Assembly (NCBI RefSeq): GCF_023656415.1
Contig: NZ_JAMOIL010000023.1
Coordinates: 29,951 to 93,950, forward strand
DNA from: Nocardioides bruguierae
GTDB taxonomy: Bacteria > Actinomycetota > Actinomycetes > Propionibacteriales > Nocardioidaceae
DNA length: 64,000 bases
Direction of reading: 5' to 3'
Shown in pieces: positions 16,691 through 25,344 of this stretch. The position numbers and the translations under genes are program-made. The notes beneath the pieces were generated by a model. The model saw nothing but the letters and a program-made list of their open reading frames with translations. It did no database searches and was not told the origin of the DNA. Each line of letters starts with the position of its first letter. Positions within the stretch are counted from its first letter, which is position 1.

Positions 16691-18223
16691 GTGAGCCGCG
16701 TCGTCGTCATCGGAGCCGGGCTCGCCGGTCTCGCCACCGCCTGCCACCTCTCGGGCTCGGGCCACGACGTGACCCTGATCGAGGCCGAGGACGCCCCCGG
16801 CGGCCGCGCCGGCCAGATCGTGCGCGACGGGTTCCGCTTCGACACCGGACCCACCGTGCTCACCATGCGCAGCCTCCTCGAGGACGTCGTGGGCGCCGCC
16901 GGCGGCGACCTCGACGCGCTGCTGCCGATGCAGCGGCTCGACCCCGCCTACCGCGCCACCTACTCCGACGGCTCGGAGATCCTCGTGCGGCACGGTCACG
17001 AGGCGATGCGCGCCGAGATCGCGGAGAAGTCCGGCGCCGCCGACGCCGCCGCCTTCGACCGGTTCGTGCCGTGGCTGAAGCGGCTCTACGAGGTCGAGAT
17101 GCCGCACTTCATCGACGCCAACTTCGACACCCCGCTCGACCTCGTCCGCAACCCCCGCGCCGCCGCGAGCCTGGTGACGATGGGCGGGTTCGGCCGCCTC
17201 GGGCCGGCCGTGAAGCGCCGCTTCATCGACGACCGGCTGCGTCGCCTCTTCACCTTCCAGGCTATGTACGCCGGCCTCCCGCCGTCCTCCGCGCTCGCCA
17301 TCTACGCGGTGATCACGTACATGGACTGCATCGAGGGGGTCTACTTCCCGGACGGCGGCATGGCGGCCGTCCCCCACGCGCTGGCGAAGGCGGCCACCGA
17401 CAACGGCGTCGACCTGCGCCTGGGCCAGAAGGTCACCCGCGTGCTGCGCCGCCCCGACGGCCCGGTGGCCGGCGTGGAGATCGACGCCGGGCCGATCAAG
17501 GGCAGCGAGAAGCTCATGGCCGACGCGGTCGTCTGCACCCTCGACCTCCCGGTCGCCTACCGGCACCTGCTGCCCGACCTCGCGCCGCCCCGCGTCGTCC
17601 GCACGGGCGACTACTCCCCCTCGGCCGTGGTGTGGCACGTCGGCGCCCGCGGCGACCTGCCCGCCGGGGCGCGGCACCACAACATCCACTTCGCCGACGC
17701 CTGGGACTCCTCCTTCGACGCCCTCATCAAGCAGGGCCGGATGATGCCGGACCCCTCGCGCCTGGTGACGATCCCGAGCCTCACCGACCCCACGGCCGCC
17801 CCCGACGGCGCGCACACGCTCTACGTGCTGGAGCCGGCGCCGAACCTGGACGGGGTGGTCGACTGGCGCACCCAGCGCGGCCGCACCCGCGAGGAGCTGC
17901 TGGCCTTCCTCGAGCGGGAGGGCTACCCGACCGACATCGTCACCGAGGAGCTCGTCGACCCGCTCGACTGGCAGGCGCAGGGCATGGAGCGCGGCACCCC
18001 GTTCGCGCTGGCCCACACCTTCGCCCAGACCGGCCCCTTCCGCCCCTCCAACGTGGAGAAGCGACTGCCCGGCTTCTTCTTCGCCGGCTCCGGCACCGTG
18101 CCCGGTGTCGGCGTCCCCATGGTCCTCGTCTCCGGCCGCCTGGCCGCGGAGCGGGTCACCTCCTACCTCCCGACGGTCCCCCGCCGCCAACCCCGCATCA
18201 CCACCACGGAAGGCGCGGCCTGA
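16691..18223 (+). CDS. crtI: Phytoene desaturase
   Basis: 510 aa from a GTG with AGGAG seven bases upstream. The N-terminal FAD-binding motif VVVIGAGLAGLATACHL is followed by GGRAGQIVRDGFRFDTGPT, and the C-terminal carotenoid-desaturase signature reads FFAGSGTVPGVGVPMVLVSGR. It introduces four double bonds into phytoene to give lycopene, using FAD. It lies between crtE and crtB in the operon; its stop overlaps the crtB start by one base (TGATG). Confidence 0.95.
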   Translation: MSRVVVIGAGLAGLATACHLSGSGHDVTLIEAEDAPGGRAGQIVRDGFRFDTGPTVLTMRSLLEDVVGAAGGDLDALLPMQRLDPAYRATYSDGSEILVRHGHEAMRAEIAEKSGAADAAAFDRFVPWLKRLYEVEMPHFIDANFDTPLDLVRNPRAAASLVTMGGFGRLGPAVKRRFIDDRLRRLFTFQAMYAGLPPSSALAIYAVITYMDCIEGVYFPDGGMAAVPHALAKAATDNGVDLRLGQKVTRVLRRPDGPVAGVEIDAGPIKGSEKLMADAVVCTLDLPVAYRHLLPDLAPPRVVRTGDYSPSAVVWHVGARGDLPAGARHHNIHFADAWDSSFDALIKQGRMMPDPSRLVTIPSLTDPTAAPDGAHTLYVLEPAPNLDGVVDWRTQRGRTREELLAFLEREGYPTDIVTEELVDPLDWQAQGMERGTPFALAHTFAQTGPFRPSNVEKRLPGFFFAGSGTVPGVGVPMVLVSGRLAAERVTSYLPTVPRRQPRITTTEGAA

Positions 18224-20610
18224 TGAGCAACAGCCGCTGGTCGAGGAACGACGAAGTCGTGTCGCGAGACCAAGGCCCCACCGGTGGTCGAGGAGACCGC
18301 TGGTCGAGGAAGGACGAAGTCCTGTCGCGAGACCAAGGCCCCACCGCTGGTCGAGACCCCCGCACCCGCGAGCTCCGCCTCACCGACGGCTACCGCCGCT
18401 GCGCCGAGCTCACGAGGGAGTACGGCACGACGTACTTCTGGGGCGCGGCGATCCTCCCGCGACCCCAGCGCCGCCACGTGCACGCGGTCTACGCCCTGTG
18501 CCGGCTGGCGGACGACATCGTGGACGTGGCGGAGGACTCCTCCCCCGCCGCACAGGCCACCACGCCCGAGCAGGCCGCCGAGATCGAGGCACGCCTGGCC
18601 GACTTCCGCGACCGCTTCGCCGCGTCGGTGGCCACCGGCGAGTCCGACGACCCGGTGCTCCTCGCAGTAGGAGACAGCGTCCGCGCCACCGGCATCGACC
18701 TGGAGTGCTTCGACCGCTTCTTCCGCGCGATGGCGCAGGACCTCACCACCACCCGGTACCGCACCTGGGACGACCTCATGGGCTACATGGAGGGCTCGGC
18801 CGCGGTGATCGGCGAGATGATGCTCCCGGTACTGCGGCCCACCTCCGAGCGCGCGCTGGCGCCGGCCCGGGCGCTGGGGCACGCGTTCCAGCTGACGAAC
18901 TTCCTGCGTGACGTGGACGAGGACCTCGACCGCGGCCGCGTCTACCTGCCCCAGGAGGACATCGACCGCTTCGGCGCGGACCCGTTCAACCGCACCGCCG
19001 ACCCCGCCTGGCGCGCACTGATGCGTTTCGAGATCGCCCGCAACCGCGAGCTGTACGCGCAGGCCGAGCCGGGCCTGGCCTTCCTCCCCGACGCCTCCCG
19101 CCGCTGCGTCGGCACCGCCAAGACCCTCTACGCCGGAATCCTCGAGCGGATCGAGATGGCCGACTACGACGTCTTCGCCCGCCGCGCCCGCGTCCCCACC
19201 TGGCGCAAGGCCGCCGTGGCCGGCGCCGCCCTCACCGGCGTCGCGATGGCAGCCACCATGACGTCCGCTGGTCGAGGAGGGACGAAGTCCCGTCGCGAGA
19301 CCAAGGCCGAAGACGGTGGTCGAGGTGCGAGGAGCGCCAACGACCCCACCGGTGGTCGAGGTGCGAGGAGCGCCAGCGACCTCACCGGTGGTCGAGGTGC
19401 GAGGAGCGCCAGCGACGAGCCACGAGACCCCCGCACCCAGGCACCCACCGACGCCAAGACGCCGCTGGTCGAGGAGACCGTCCACGGCCGTCGGGAGACC
19501 AAGGCCGAAGACGGTGGTCGAGGTGCGAGGAGCGCCAACGACCCCACCGGTGGTCGAGGTGCGAGGAGCGCCAGCGACGAGCCACGAGACCCCCGCACGA
19601 AGGCAGCATCGAGGGACAACGCCCTCCCCCCACTCCTAGCGAGAAAGATCCCGCTCGCGCTGAAGCCCATGCCGGCACGCCGCGACCTCCAGCCCAGCTG
19701 GCGCGAGGCCAAGCCGAGCCGCATCAAGGCAGCACTCGACGCAGCGCTCGCGAAGGACCCGGGCGGCTGGTACGTCGCAGGCGCCTCGACGGACCTCAAA
19801 CAGAAGAGCATCACGCGCACGATCGGCGGCACGGAGGTCGTGCTCTGGCGCACGCAGGACGGCGTGGTCGCCGGCCCCGGCGCCTGCCCCCACCTCGGGG
19901 CACTGCTCACCGACTGCGAGGTCATGGGCGAGAGGCTCTACTGCAAGTGGCACGGACTCAGCCTCCAGCCCGAGGGCCAACCCGGCTGGACACCCTTCAA
20001 GGCCCTGGACGACGGCGTGCTCCTGTGGGTCCAGATCCCGACCGCCGGCGAGCAGACCGCCGACGCCCCCACCATCACCCCGCGCCCAGCACTCACCGGC
20101 TCCATCAGCGCAGTGATCGAGGTCCCGGGCACCTGCGAACCCCGCGACATCATCGCCAACCGACTGGACCCCTGGCACGGCAGCTGGTTCCACCCCTACG
20201 CGTTCAGCCACCTCGAGGTCGACGACGACGCCAGCGACGACGACACCCTCACCGTCGACGTCACCTTCCGGCTGTCCCGCCGCTGGGGAGTCCCGGTCCG
20301 CGCGGAGTTCACCTGCCCAGACGCCCGCACGATCATCATGACGATCATCGAGGGCGAGGGCGCCGGCAGCGTCGTGGAGACCCACGCGACCCCGCTCGGA
20401 CCCGGCCCCGACGGCCACCCCCGCACCATGATGGTCGAGGCCACCATCGCCCACTCCGATCGCCAGGGCTTCCGCCTCGCCACCGGGCTCAGCCGTCTCG
20501 TCCAGCCCGGCATGCGCCACACAGCCCGCAGGCTGTGGGTGGACGACATAGTCTACGCCGAACGGTCGTACCTGTTGCGCTCGCGCGCCGACCAGGCCGG
20601 GCGCGCCTGA
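18223..20610 (+). CDS. crtB: Phytoene synthase fused to a Rieske [2Fe-2S] protein (DUF5914-like)
   Basis: One 795-aa frame. Residues about 50-345 are phytoene synthase: DDIVD (97-101) and DVDED (230-234) are the two Asp-rich motifs that bind GGPP. Residues about 470-795 are a Rieske protein with the cluster ligands C555, H557 (CPHLG) and C574, H577 (CKWHG), followed by a DUF5914-like domain. In related actinobacteria I know these as two genes. Here a linker of roughly 120 residues made of dispersed repeats (GGRGARSASD units) joins them in frame, and two more copies form the N-terminus (SRWSRNDEVVSRDQG). No stop or frameshift is seen. A separate internal start for the Rieske part, for example at MPARRDLQPSW, remains possible. 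The Rieske domain may hydroxylate or otherwise modify the carotenoid ring. Confidence 0.85.
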   Translation: MSNSRWSRNDEVVSRDQGPTGGRGDRWSRKDEVLSRDQGPTAGRDPRTRELRLTDGYRRCAELTREYGTTYFWGAAILPRPQRRHVHAVYALCRLADDIVDVAEDSSPAAQATTPEQAAEIEARLADFRDRFAASVATGESDDPVLLAVGDSVRATGIDLECFDRFFRAMAQDLTTTRYRTWDDLMGYMEGSAAVIGEMMLPVLRPTSERALAPARALGHAFQLTNFLRDVDEDLDRGRVYLPQEDIDRFGADPFNRTADPAWRALMRFEIARNRELYAQAEPGLAFLPDASRRCVGTAKTLYAGILERIEMADYDVFARRARVPTWRKAAVAGAALTGVAMAATMTSAGRGGTKSRRETKAEDGGRGARSANDPTGGRGARSASDLTGGRGARSASDEPRDPRTQAPTDAKTPLVEETVHGRRETKAEDGGRGARSANDPTGGRGARSASDEPRDPRTKAASRDNALPPLLARKIPLALKPMPARRDLQPSWREAKPSRIKAALDAALAKDPGGWYVAGASTDLKQKSITRTIGGTEVVLWRTQDGVVAGPGACPHLGALLTDCEVMGERLYCKWHGLSLQPEGQPGWTPFKALDDGVLLWVQIPTAGEQTADAPTITPRPALTGSISAVIEVPGTCEPRDIIANRLDPWHGSWFHPYAFSHLEVDDDASDDDTLTVDVTFRLSRRWGVPVRAEFTCPDARTIIMTIIEGEGAGSVVETHATPLGPGPDGHPRTMMVEATIAHSDRQGFRLATGLSRLVQPGMRHTARRLWVDDIVYAERSYLLRSRADQAGRA
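18236..18334 (+). repeat. Two type A dispersed repeats inside the crtB 5' end
   Basis: Copies at 18236-18271 and 18299-18334. The first has stem ACGAC/GTCGT, the second AGGAC/GTCCT, both around loop GAA: a paired G-C to C-G change that keeps the hairpin. Both are read in frame by crtB. Confidence 0.85.
19264..19606 (+). repeat. Repeat array forming the crtB-Rieske linker
   Basis: A type A copy with stem GGGAC/GTCCC (19264 onward) is followed by three tandem type B-like units (GGTGGTCGAGGTGCGAGGAG...), a variant unit with GGCCGT, and two more type B-like units ending GAGACCCCCGCAC. All are in frame and free of stop codons. Confidence 0.85.
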
Positions 20611-20617
20611 TCCAAAC

Positions 20618-21850
20618 TCATCTGACGCTAAAGCGTACAGGCTTGCTCCAGTCAGACTGTGGGACGCCCCTTCCACCGCTGGCCCGGACCTGGAAACGAT
20701 AAATTCCCCGCCCGAGTCCGCGCATGACCATGCGCGTTCCGATGATGGAAATCTTCTTTCGCGCAACTCTTGGCTGAAGGCTGTACGTGTAAGCCTTGAT
20801 GTCATTTCCATGCGCGTCAGGACGATTCCATCTCAGAATTGCCCGGCGACCCCGAACCCTTGCCGTAACGTTACGAATTCGGTCAATTTGTCGCGAGATC
20901 TGAACTTTCTCACGAACATACTGTCCGGCCCCAGCCGAGGAATCGGCAGCCAGCATGAACACATATGTGCCAGCATCTAGGTTGGCCACCCGAAGTCGCT
21001 GACGCTCACTCCCAACCAACCAGGTCTGACCAGTAGTCTTTTCCCGCACGCGGTATCCCTCAAGGGCTGCCGTCGCGTCGCCGCTGTCCTGCACCGACCA
21101 GCGAAGCGTAGTCAGGCGGTCATCGACTGAATCGCTGACCGAAAGCCTCAGGTTGGGGTTGGGCGAAGGAGCATCCATCCCCTCGAGAGTCAACGTGTAT
21201 TGCCCCACTGCCGTTGACTCTGCAGAAGCCAAGGGTGCGGAGTACCGAGACCCGTCCGGCAAGCGCGCAGACACACTGCCCGACGGCATCAGGTCCTCCT
21301 CCGGGGAAAGAACCGTGGTTTCGCCAGACCTTGTCCAACCCTCCCAACCCCAGTATGCGTAGGCATAGGCCAGACCCGGTGCGGCAGTTGGGTTTTGTTC
21401 AAGGTAGTCCCCGCCAGGTCCCGTCGCAGCAAGGTAGACGTTGTCGATGGGAACGGCATTCCTGTCAACAATCTTAAAGGTCTTGCGATAGAGAGTGGGG
21501 ATTGTCAGTGGGCCCAGATCGAGGTCAGATTCGAGCATGAAACTGCTTGTAATGAGGTTCAAGATCCCTGAATCGGCACCGTCAGAAAACCTTCGATTGA
21601 TCGTCAGCGAGTATTCGCCCGAAGCAGCGAGAATCTCGAACGCTCCATCACCGCCCACATTCACGGTCGTCCCGCCTAGTCCGACCGTTCCGTCAACGGG
21701 CAACCCCGAATCCCCATCGATGAGTACGCCCGTGACCGCGTGTACGTCAGCCGCTTGTGCGGGAACCAGGCTGAGCAGTGATAAGAGGGTCAGAACTGAC
21801 AGCAATGTTGACCATGCGCGCGACGAGCTCAAGCGTGAGGTGGTTCGCAT
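20618..21850 (-). CDS. Secreted protein with carboxypeptidase-regulatory-like and FnIII domains
   Basis: 410 aa. A signal peptide ends near PAQA/ADVHA (residue 34). The N-terminal module (VTGVLIDGDSGLPVDGTVGL ... GAFEILAASGEYSLTI) is a carboxypeptidase regulatory-like beta-sandwich, and a fibronectin type III domain ends the protein (RIRNVTARVRGRRAILRWN ... YRFQVRASGG). No catalytic residues. It lies between the two carotenoid arms, converging with crtB (7-bp gap), and its base composition is lower in GC than either neighbour. A TACCTT box six bases before the ATG suggests a leaderless message. Function unknown; probably extracellular. Confidence 0.75.
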   Translation of the reverse strand: MRTTSRLSSSRAWSTLLSVLTLLSLLSLVPAQAADVHAVTGVLIDGDSGLPVDGTVGLGGTTVNVGGDGAFEILAASGEYSLTINRRFSDGADSGILNLITSSFMLESDLDLGPLTIPTLYRKTFKIVDRNAVPIDNVYLAATGPGGDYLEQNPTAAPGLAYAYAYWGWEGWTRSGETTVLSPEEDLMPSGSVSARLPDGSRYSAPLASAESTAVGQYTLTLEGMDAPSPNPNLRLSVSDSVDDRLTTLRWSVQDSGDATAALEGYRVREKTTGQTWLVGSERQRLRVANLDAGTYVFMLAADSSAGAGQYVREKVQISRQIDRIRNVTARVRGRRAILRWNRPDAHGNDIKAYTYSLQPRVARKKISIIGTRMVMRGLGRGIYRFQVRASGGRGVPQSDWSKPVRFSVR

Positions 21851-21856
21851 CCGTGA

Positions 21857-21862
21857 AAGGTA
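21857..21862 (-). promoter_or_regulatory. -10 box of a leaderless promoter
   Basis: Minus strand TACCTT, then TCACGG, then the ATG of the secreted protein gene at 21850. No ribosome binding site is visible. Confidence 0.45.
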
Positions 21863-21928
21863 GATCGCTCAGAGAGCATTCGCTGGACGTTGACACAATT
21901 TTTTGAGGACGTTCGCCGGAACGCGACG

Positions 21929-23443
21929 CTACGCACCGACACCTCCCATCGGCGGCGTCCAAGTGGACGGGCTCGCCACCCCAAACGCCGCGAGGAAGTG
22001 GGCTCCCGCCTGTGTCCCCGTCGTTGCTGCCCGTTCCATGAGGGCAACCGGCAACTCACACCGCACCCCATCGCCGGCCAGCACCACCCGCTCATCCGGC
22101 GTCACGACACCGGGCCGCGAAGCCCACTCGTCCAGCCCGACGAGCGGGCAGTCCTCGCGCACGAGCCACTCTTCCCCCCGCACCTCACCGGCGCCAAGGG
22201 ACGGATGAATCCGCAGCAGTTCCTCCCACAGCACCTTCTGCAACTGCTCACGATCAGCGGCATCCGAGGCAGGCACCGCGTACGCATGCATCTCCACGAC
22301 GCACCCGCCAGTGGACGAGGCCCACGCAGCCGCCCCTGACTCCAGCTGCTCCAGGAACGACACGTTGTCGAGCGGCCCGAACCCGGAAGTCCCCAGGAAC
22401 GCCGCAGCATCAGCCGGAGCCGGGCACGACAACCACCGCCGCCACACGACGAACGGCGGCGCAACCTCCAAGCCGAGCAGCCGCGAGCGCCACGCGTCAT
22501 CCCCCAGCCACGGCGACGCCGACACGATGCGCTGCAGTGGCGCACGGTCGGTGGCCAGCACGACACCGTCGACGGCGAGCGAGTTCACCAACAGTCCGCC
22601 CGAGTCGCTCTCCGTCAGCGAGGTCACCGGCGAGGACAGCCGGATGTCGACCCCGAGGGAGGTCAGGTACTCGCCGAGCGGCTTCCAGAGGGCGGTGTCG
22701 AAGTCGTCCTCGGCCACGTCGAAAAGGAGCCCCTCGGCGGAGCCGAGAAAGTAGGTGTGGAACATCGCGACCAGCTCGCCGGCCGAGAAGTCGTCGGGGT
22801 CAGCGAAGAACGACCGCGCGAAAACCTCGAGCGCCAAGTGCCGGGCGGACTCCGGGAAGTTCAGGGAGTCCAGGAACGACGAGGCCGACATCCCGTCAAG
22901 GTCGGAGAAGGTCCGCGGGAACGACACCCGCAGCAGCCCCATCGCCTCGCGCACATTCACCTTGGCCAGATCCCGGAGCGTGAACGACGGCGACTGCGCC
23001 ACGAACCCGAGGATGCTCCACGGCGGGGTCCGAGGCACGTGCGTAAACGAGTCCCGCGCCCCCGACGCCGCCAGCAGCGGATAGTCCTCCACCGGCTTCA
23101 GCCGCGACAGGTCCGGGTCCGTCCGCCGCAGGAGCGCCCGCAGGTTGTAGTACTGCCGGAAGAACGCGTGGAACCCGCGACTCATCGCCGTCTCCTGCCC
23201 GTCCACCGTCACAGGCCACGAGGCCACACGCCCGCCGAGCCTGTCGGTCGCCTCGAGCAGCGTGACCCGCACGCCCTTCTCCGCCAGGACGCACGCAGCC
23301 GACAGCCCCGCGATCCCACCGCCCACCACGGCCACGTGGTGCCGGCCCTCGTCCGACGGCGCCCCAGGATGCCCCGGGATAAACTCGGCCCGCGAGTCCC
23401 GCCCCGGAAGCCACGACGACGAAGACGAGAAGGGCGACCTCAC
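21929..23443 (-). CDS. crtU: Carotene desaturase/methyltransferase (isorenieratene synthase type)
   Basis: 504 aa FAD-dependent oxidoreductase. The dinucleotide motif VAVVGGGIAGLSAACVL lies near residue 37, and GFHAFFRQYYNLR with HVPRTPPWSILGFVA and SFFADPDDFSAGELVAMFH are signatures of CrtU. CrtU turns the beta-ionone rings of beta-carotene into aromatic rings, giving isorenieratene. The GTG start overlaps the methyltransferase stop (GTGA). With the cyclase genes upstream in the same minus-strand operon the route to an aromatic carotenoid is complete. Confidence 0.88.
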   Translation of the reverse strand: MRSPFSSSSSWLPGRDSRAEFIPGHPGAPSDEGRHHVAVVGGGIAGLSAACVLAEKGVRVTLLEATDRLGGRVASWPVTVDGQETAMSRGFHAFFRQYYNLRALLRRTDPDLSRLKPVEDYPLLAASGARDSFTHVPRTPPWSILGFVAQSPSFTLRDLAKVNVREAMGLLRVSFPRTFSDLDGMSASSFLDSLNFPESARHLALEVFARSFFADPDDFSAGELVAMFHTYFLGSAEGLLFDVAEDDFDTALWKPLGEYLTSLGVDIRLSSPVTSLTESDSGGLLVNSLAVDGVVLATDRAPLQRIVSASPWLGDDAWRSRLLGLEVAPPFVVWRRWLSCPAPADAAAFLGTSGFGPLDNVSFLEQLESGAAAWASSTGGCVVEMHAYAVPASDAADREQLQKVLWEELLRIHPSLGAGEVRGEEWLVREDCPLVGLDEWASRPGVVTPDERVVLAGDGVRCELPVALMERAATTGTQAGAHFLAAFGVASPSTWTPPMGGVGA

Positions 23444-24189
23444 GCGGACGCCTTCCGCGCCCGCCACGCATGCACCTGCCCGGCCTGCCAGCCGCTGACG
23501 GTCCGGGTCTCGACCTCGGTCAGGCCGCCGCGCCACAGCCGGTCGGCGAACCCGCGGACCCCGTCGAACGACAGCACGCTGCGCCACAGGTAGCGGTAGA
23601 TCGGCGACTGCGGCGCCGTCGCCATCCCCAGCGGGACGATCACGCCCCAGCACGTCGCGTGCCAGGCCCAACGGGCAGTCAGGCTGTCGCCCACGGAGTA
23701 GTCGTGCACGACGAGCACGCCACCCGGCGCGAGCACCTCGCGGATCTCCCCGATCAGGCGGTCGCGCGCGGCCACGTTGCGGAACAGGTAGGCGGTCAGC
23801 ACCCCGTCGAAGGACCCGAGGTCCGAGGAGGTCAGGTGCTCGGCGTCCGCCTGCGCGAAGGTGACGCCACTCAGGGCGGGCTTGGACGAGGCGGAGCGGA
23901 GCATCCCGGCAGAACCGTCCACGCCGACGATCTCGGCGTCGACGCCCGCTTCGCCGAGGGCGGACACCAGGGCCCGCGTCGACGCGCCGGACCCGCACCC
24001 GAGGTCGAGCACCCTTGGTCGGCGACCGGGCGTGGTCGGCAGCGCCTCGACCACGGCGCGAGCCGACGCTCGCAACTGAGAGTGGTACCCGGGGCTGAGC
24101 CCGACCATGAGGTCGTAGGTCTCCGCGACGTCGTCGAAGGCATCGGGCACGGTGCCGGCGTTGATCGTCGGCCGAGTGTCGGTGCTCAT
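23440..24189 (-). CDS. Class I SAM-dependent methyltransferase of the carotenoid operon
   Basis: 249 aa. SAM-binding motif I is VLDLGCGSGASTRAL, followed by VGVDGSAGMLRSA and FAQADAEHL, in the order of UbiE/MenG-like methyltransferases. It starts with ATGA overlap to crtYd and ends in GTGA overlap with crtU. The Streptomyces griseus carotenoid cluster also has a methyltransferase (crtT). Its substrate here could be a carotenoid carboxyl or hydroxyl group, or a quinone; the sequence does not tell. Confidence 0.8.
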   Translation of the reverse strand: MSTDTRPTINAGTVPDAFDDVAETYDLMVGLSPGYHSQLRASARAVVEALPTTPGRRPRVLDLGCGSGASTRALVSALGEAGVDAEIVGVDGSAGMLRSASSKPALSGVTFAQADAEHLTSSDLGSFDGVLTAYLFRNVAARDRLIGEIREVLAPGGVLVVHDYSVGDSLTARWAWHATCWGVIVPLGMATAPQSPIYRYLWRSVLSFDGVRGFADRLWRGGLTEVETRTVSGWQAGQVHAWRARKASA

Positions 24190-24512
24190 GCGTGCTCCTT
24201 GTTTCTGGTCTGGTGGCGGCCGAAACGAACCCACAGCATCAGCGCGAGGCTCACCATGGCGAACCCGAAGACGAAGTCCTCGACGGGGATGTCCCACGGC
24301 GCCCGCCACCCGGTCATGTGGTCGGAGTTGTAGAGCACGATCGGGTCGGAGAGCTTCGTGAGCCATCCGTCCACGGGCACCTGGAAAGCCATCACGATCG
24401 CCATCGCCAGCCAGTACTGGAGGGTGCGGAAGATCCCGGTCCGCAGCACCAGCAGCTCCAGGCCGACGACGATCGCCAGCGACGCCAGAGCCGTCGCGGT
24501 GTAGACCCCCAT
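24186..24512 (-). CDS. crtYd: Lycopene cyclase subunit, CrtYd type
   Basis: 108 aa, three hydrophobic helices. The conserved block IPVEDFVFGFAMVSLALMLW and the YNSDHMTGWR loop match the lycopene cyclase domain, second half. Heterodimeric CrtYc/CrtYd cyclases form beta-rings on lycopene in actinobacteria. It begins in a TGATG overlap with crtYc. Confidence 0.88.
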   Translation of the reverse strand: MGVYTATALASLAIVVGLELLVLRTGIFRTLQYWLAMAIVMAFQVPVDGWLTKLSDPIVLYNSDHMTGWRAPWDIPVEDFVFGFAMVSLALMLWVRFGRHQTRNKEHA

Positions 24513-24844
24513 CAGCGGTCGGCCCGCCGCGGCAGCATCCGCAGCACGTTGCCGACGGCCTCATAGGTCAGCAGCCCGCAGATGGGCACGACGAGGAAGA
24601 AGACGAGCTCTTCCAGCGGCATCTCGAAGGGCAGCAGGACGCCGGTGGTGTGCTGCTCCGAGTACCCCCACGAGTCGAGTGCGATCATGACGACATCCCA
24701 CGCCGAGTACGCGATGACCAGCGGGAGCAGCGTCATGACCAGCAGCTTCGGCCGCCGCCAGACGCGAGCACCCAGCACGACCTCGAGCGGCAGCGTGATC
24801 GCCAGACACAGCCCCATGAGGATCAGGTACTCGAAGTGCTGCAC
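24512..24844 (-). CDS. crtYc: Lycopene cyclase subunit, CrtYc type
   Basis: 110 aa with three membrane helices and the motif MPLEELVFFLVVPICGLLTYEAV typical of the first half of the heterodimeric cyclase (given here as MPLEELVFFLVVP and ICGLLTYEAV). It pairs with CrtYd. I chose the GTG at 24844 (QHFEYLILMG) because family members start close to the first helix; the frame is open 14 codons further, to a TTG at 24886. It is the first gene of the crtYc-crtYd-methyltransferase-crtU operon. Confidence 0.82.
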   Translation of the reverse strand: MQHFEYLILMGLCLAITLPLEVVLGARVWRRPKLLVMTLLPLVIAYSAWDVVMIALDSWGYSEQHTTGVLLPFEMPLEELVFFLVVPICGLLTYEAVGNVLRMLPRRADR

Positions 24845-25344
24845 TCGGCCAGCCTGCCGCCCCGAGCACTCCTCCACCCCACCCAATCCGGTGGAGAGCA
24901 GGCAGTTAACGACCGGAGTCGAAGGTCACCGCCTACCGGTGGTCGAGGAGCGAGGCCGTCCACGGCCGAGCCACGAGACCCCCGCACAGGTCTAAGCGCT
25001 CTGGCCCTGAACTCGCACCGCTCGCTCGTCACTCGTAGGCAACGAGCTAGCAGGCGGTGGTCGAGCAGCGACGAGCGCCAGCGAGGAGCGCACGCCGAGA
25101 CCACCAGCCCGCTCCCACGGGACCACCTCCTCGCACCGATTCCCCCGAATACCCCACACCACCGCACACAGCCTCTTAACCTGACTGTCACCTCCCGGGA
25201 TGCGCAGGACGCCGCCGCGGACGTAAAGTCCGCCTTAGCGGAGCCTGACGTCCTCGGACACGAAGGAACCGTGGGCTCGGGACAGGTCTGCACCGTCGCA
25301 TCACTCAGCCGAGCAGCCACCTGCCACACATGGGGATCGACTGC
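24845..25344. other. Divergent promoter region with repeats
   Basis: About 500 bases between the minus-strand carotenoid operon and the plus-strand polysaccharide locus. It holds two dispersed repeats (24936-25112) and must carry both promoters; no clear -10/-35 pair was identified. Confidence 0.5.
24936..25112 (+). repeat. Dispersed repeats, types B and C
   Basis: A type B copy begins near 24940 (GGTGGTCGAGGAGCGAGG, stem GGCCG/CGGCC, then GAGCCACGAGACCCCCGCAC). A second copy near 25055 (GGTGGTCGAGCAGCGACGAG, ending CGCCGAGACCACC) has a different middle and is called type C here. Confidence 0.7.

Noticed and set aside
23444..23998. Upstream extension of the CrtU frame
   Set aside because: It lies inside the methyltransferase gene, and the GTGA overlap at 23443 fits the operon pattern.
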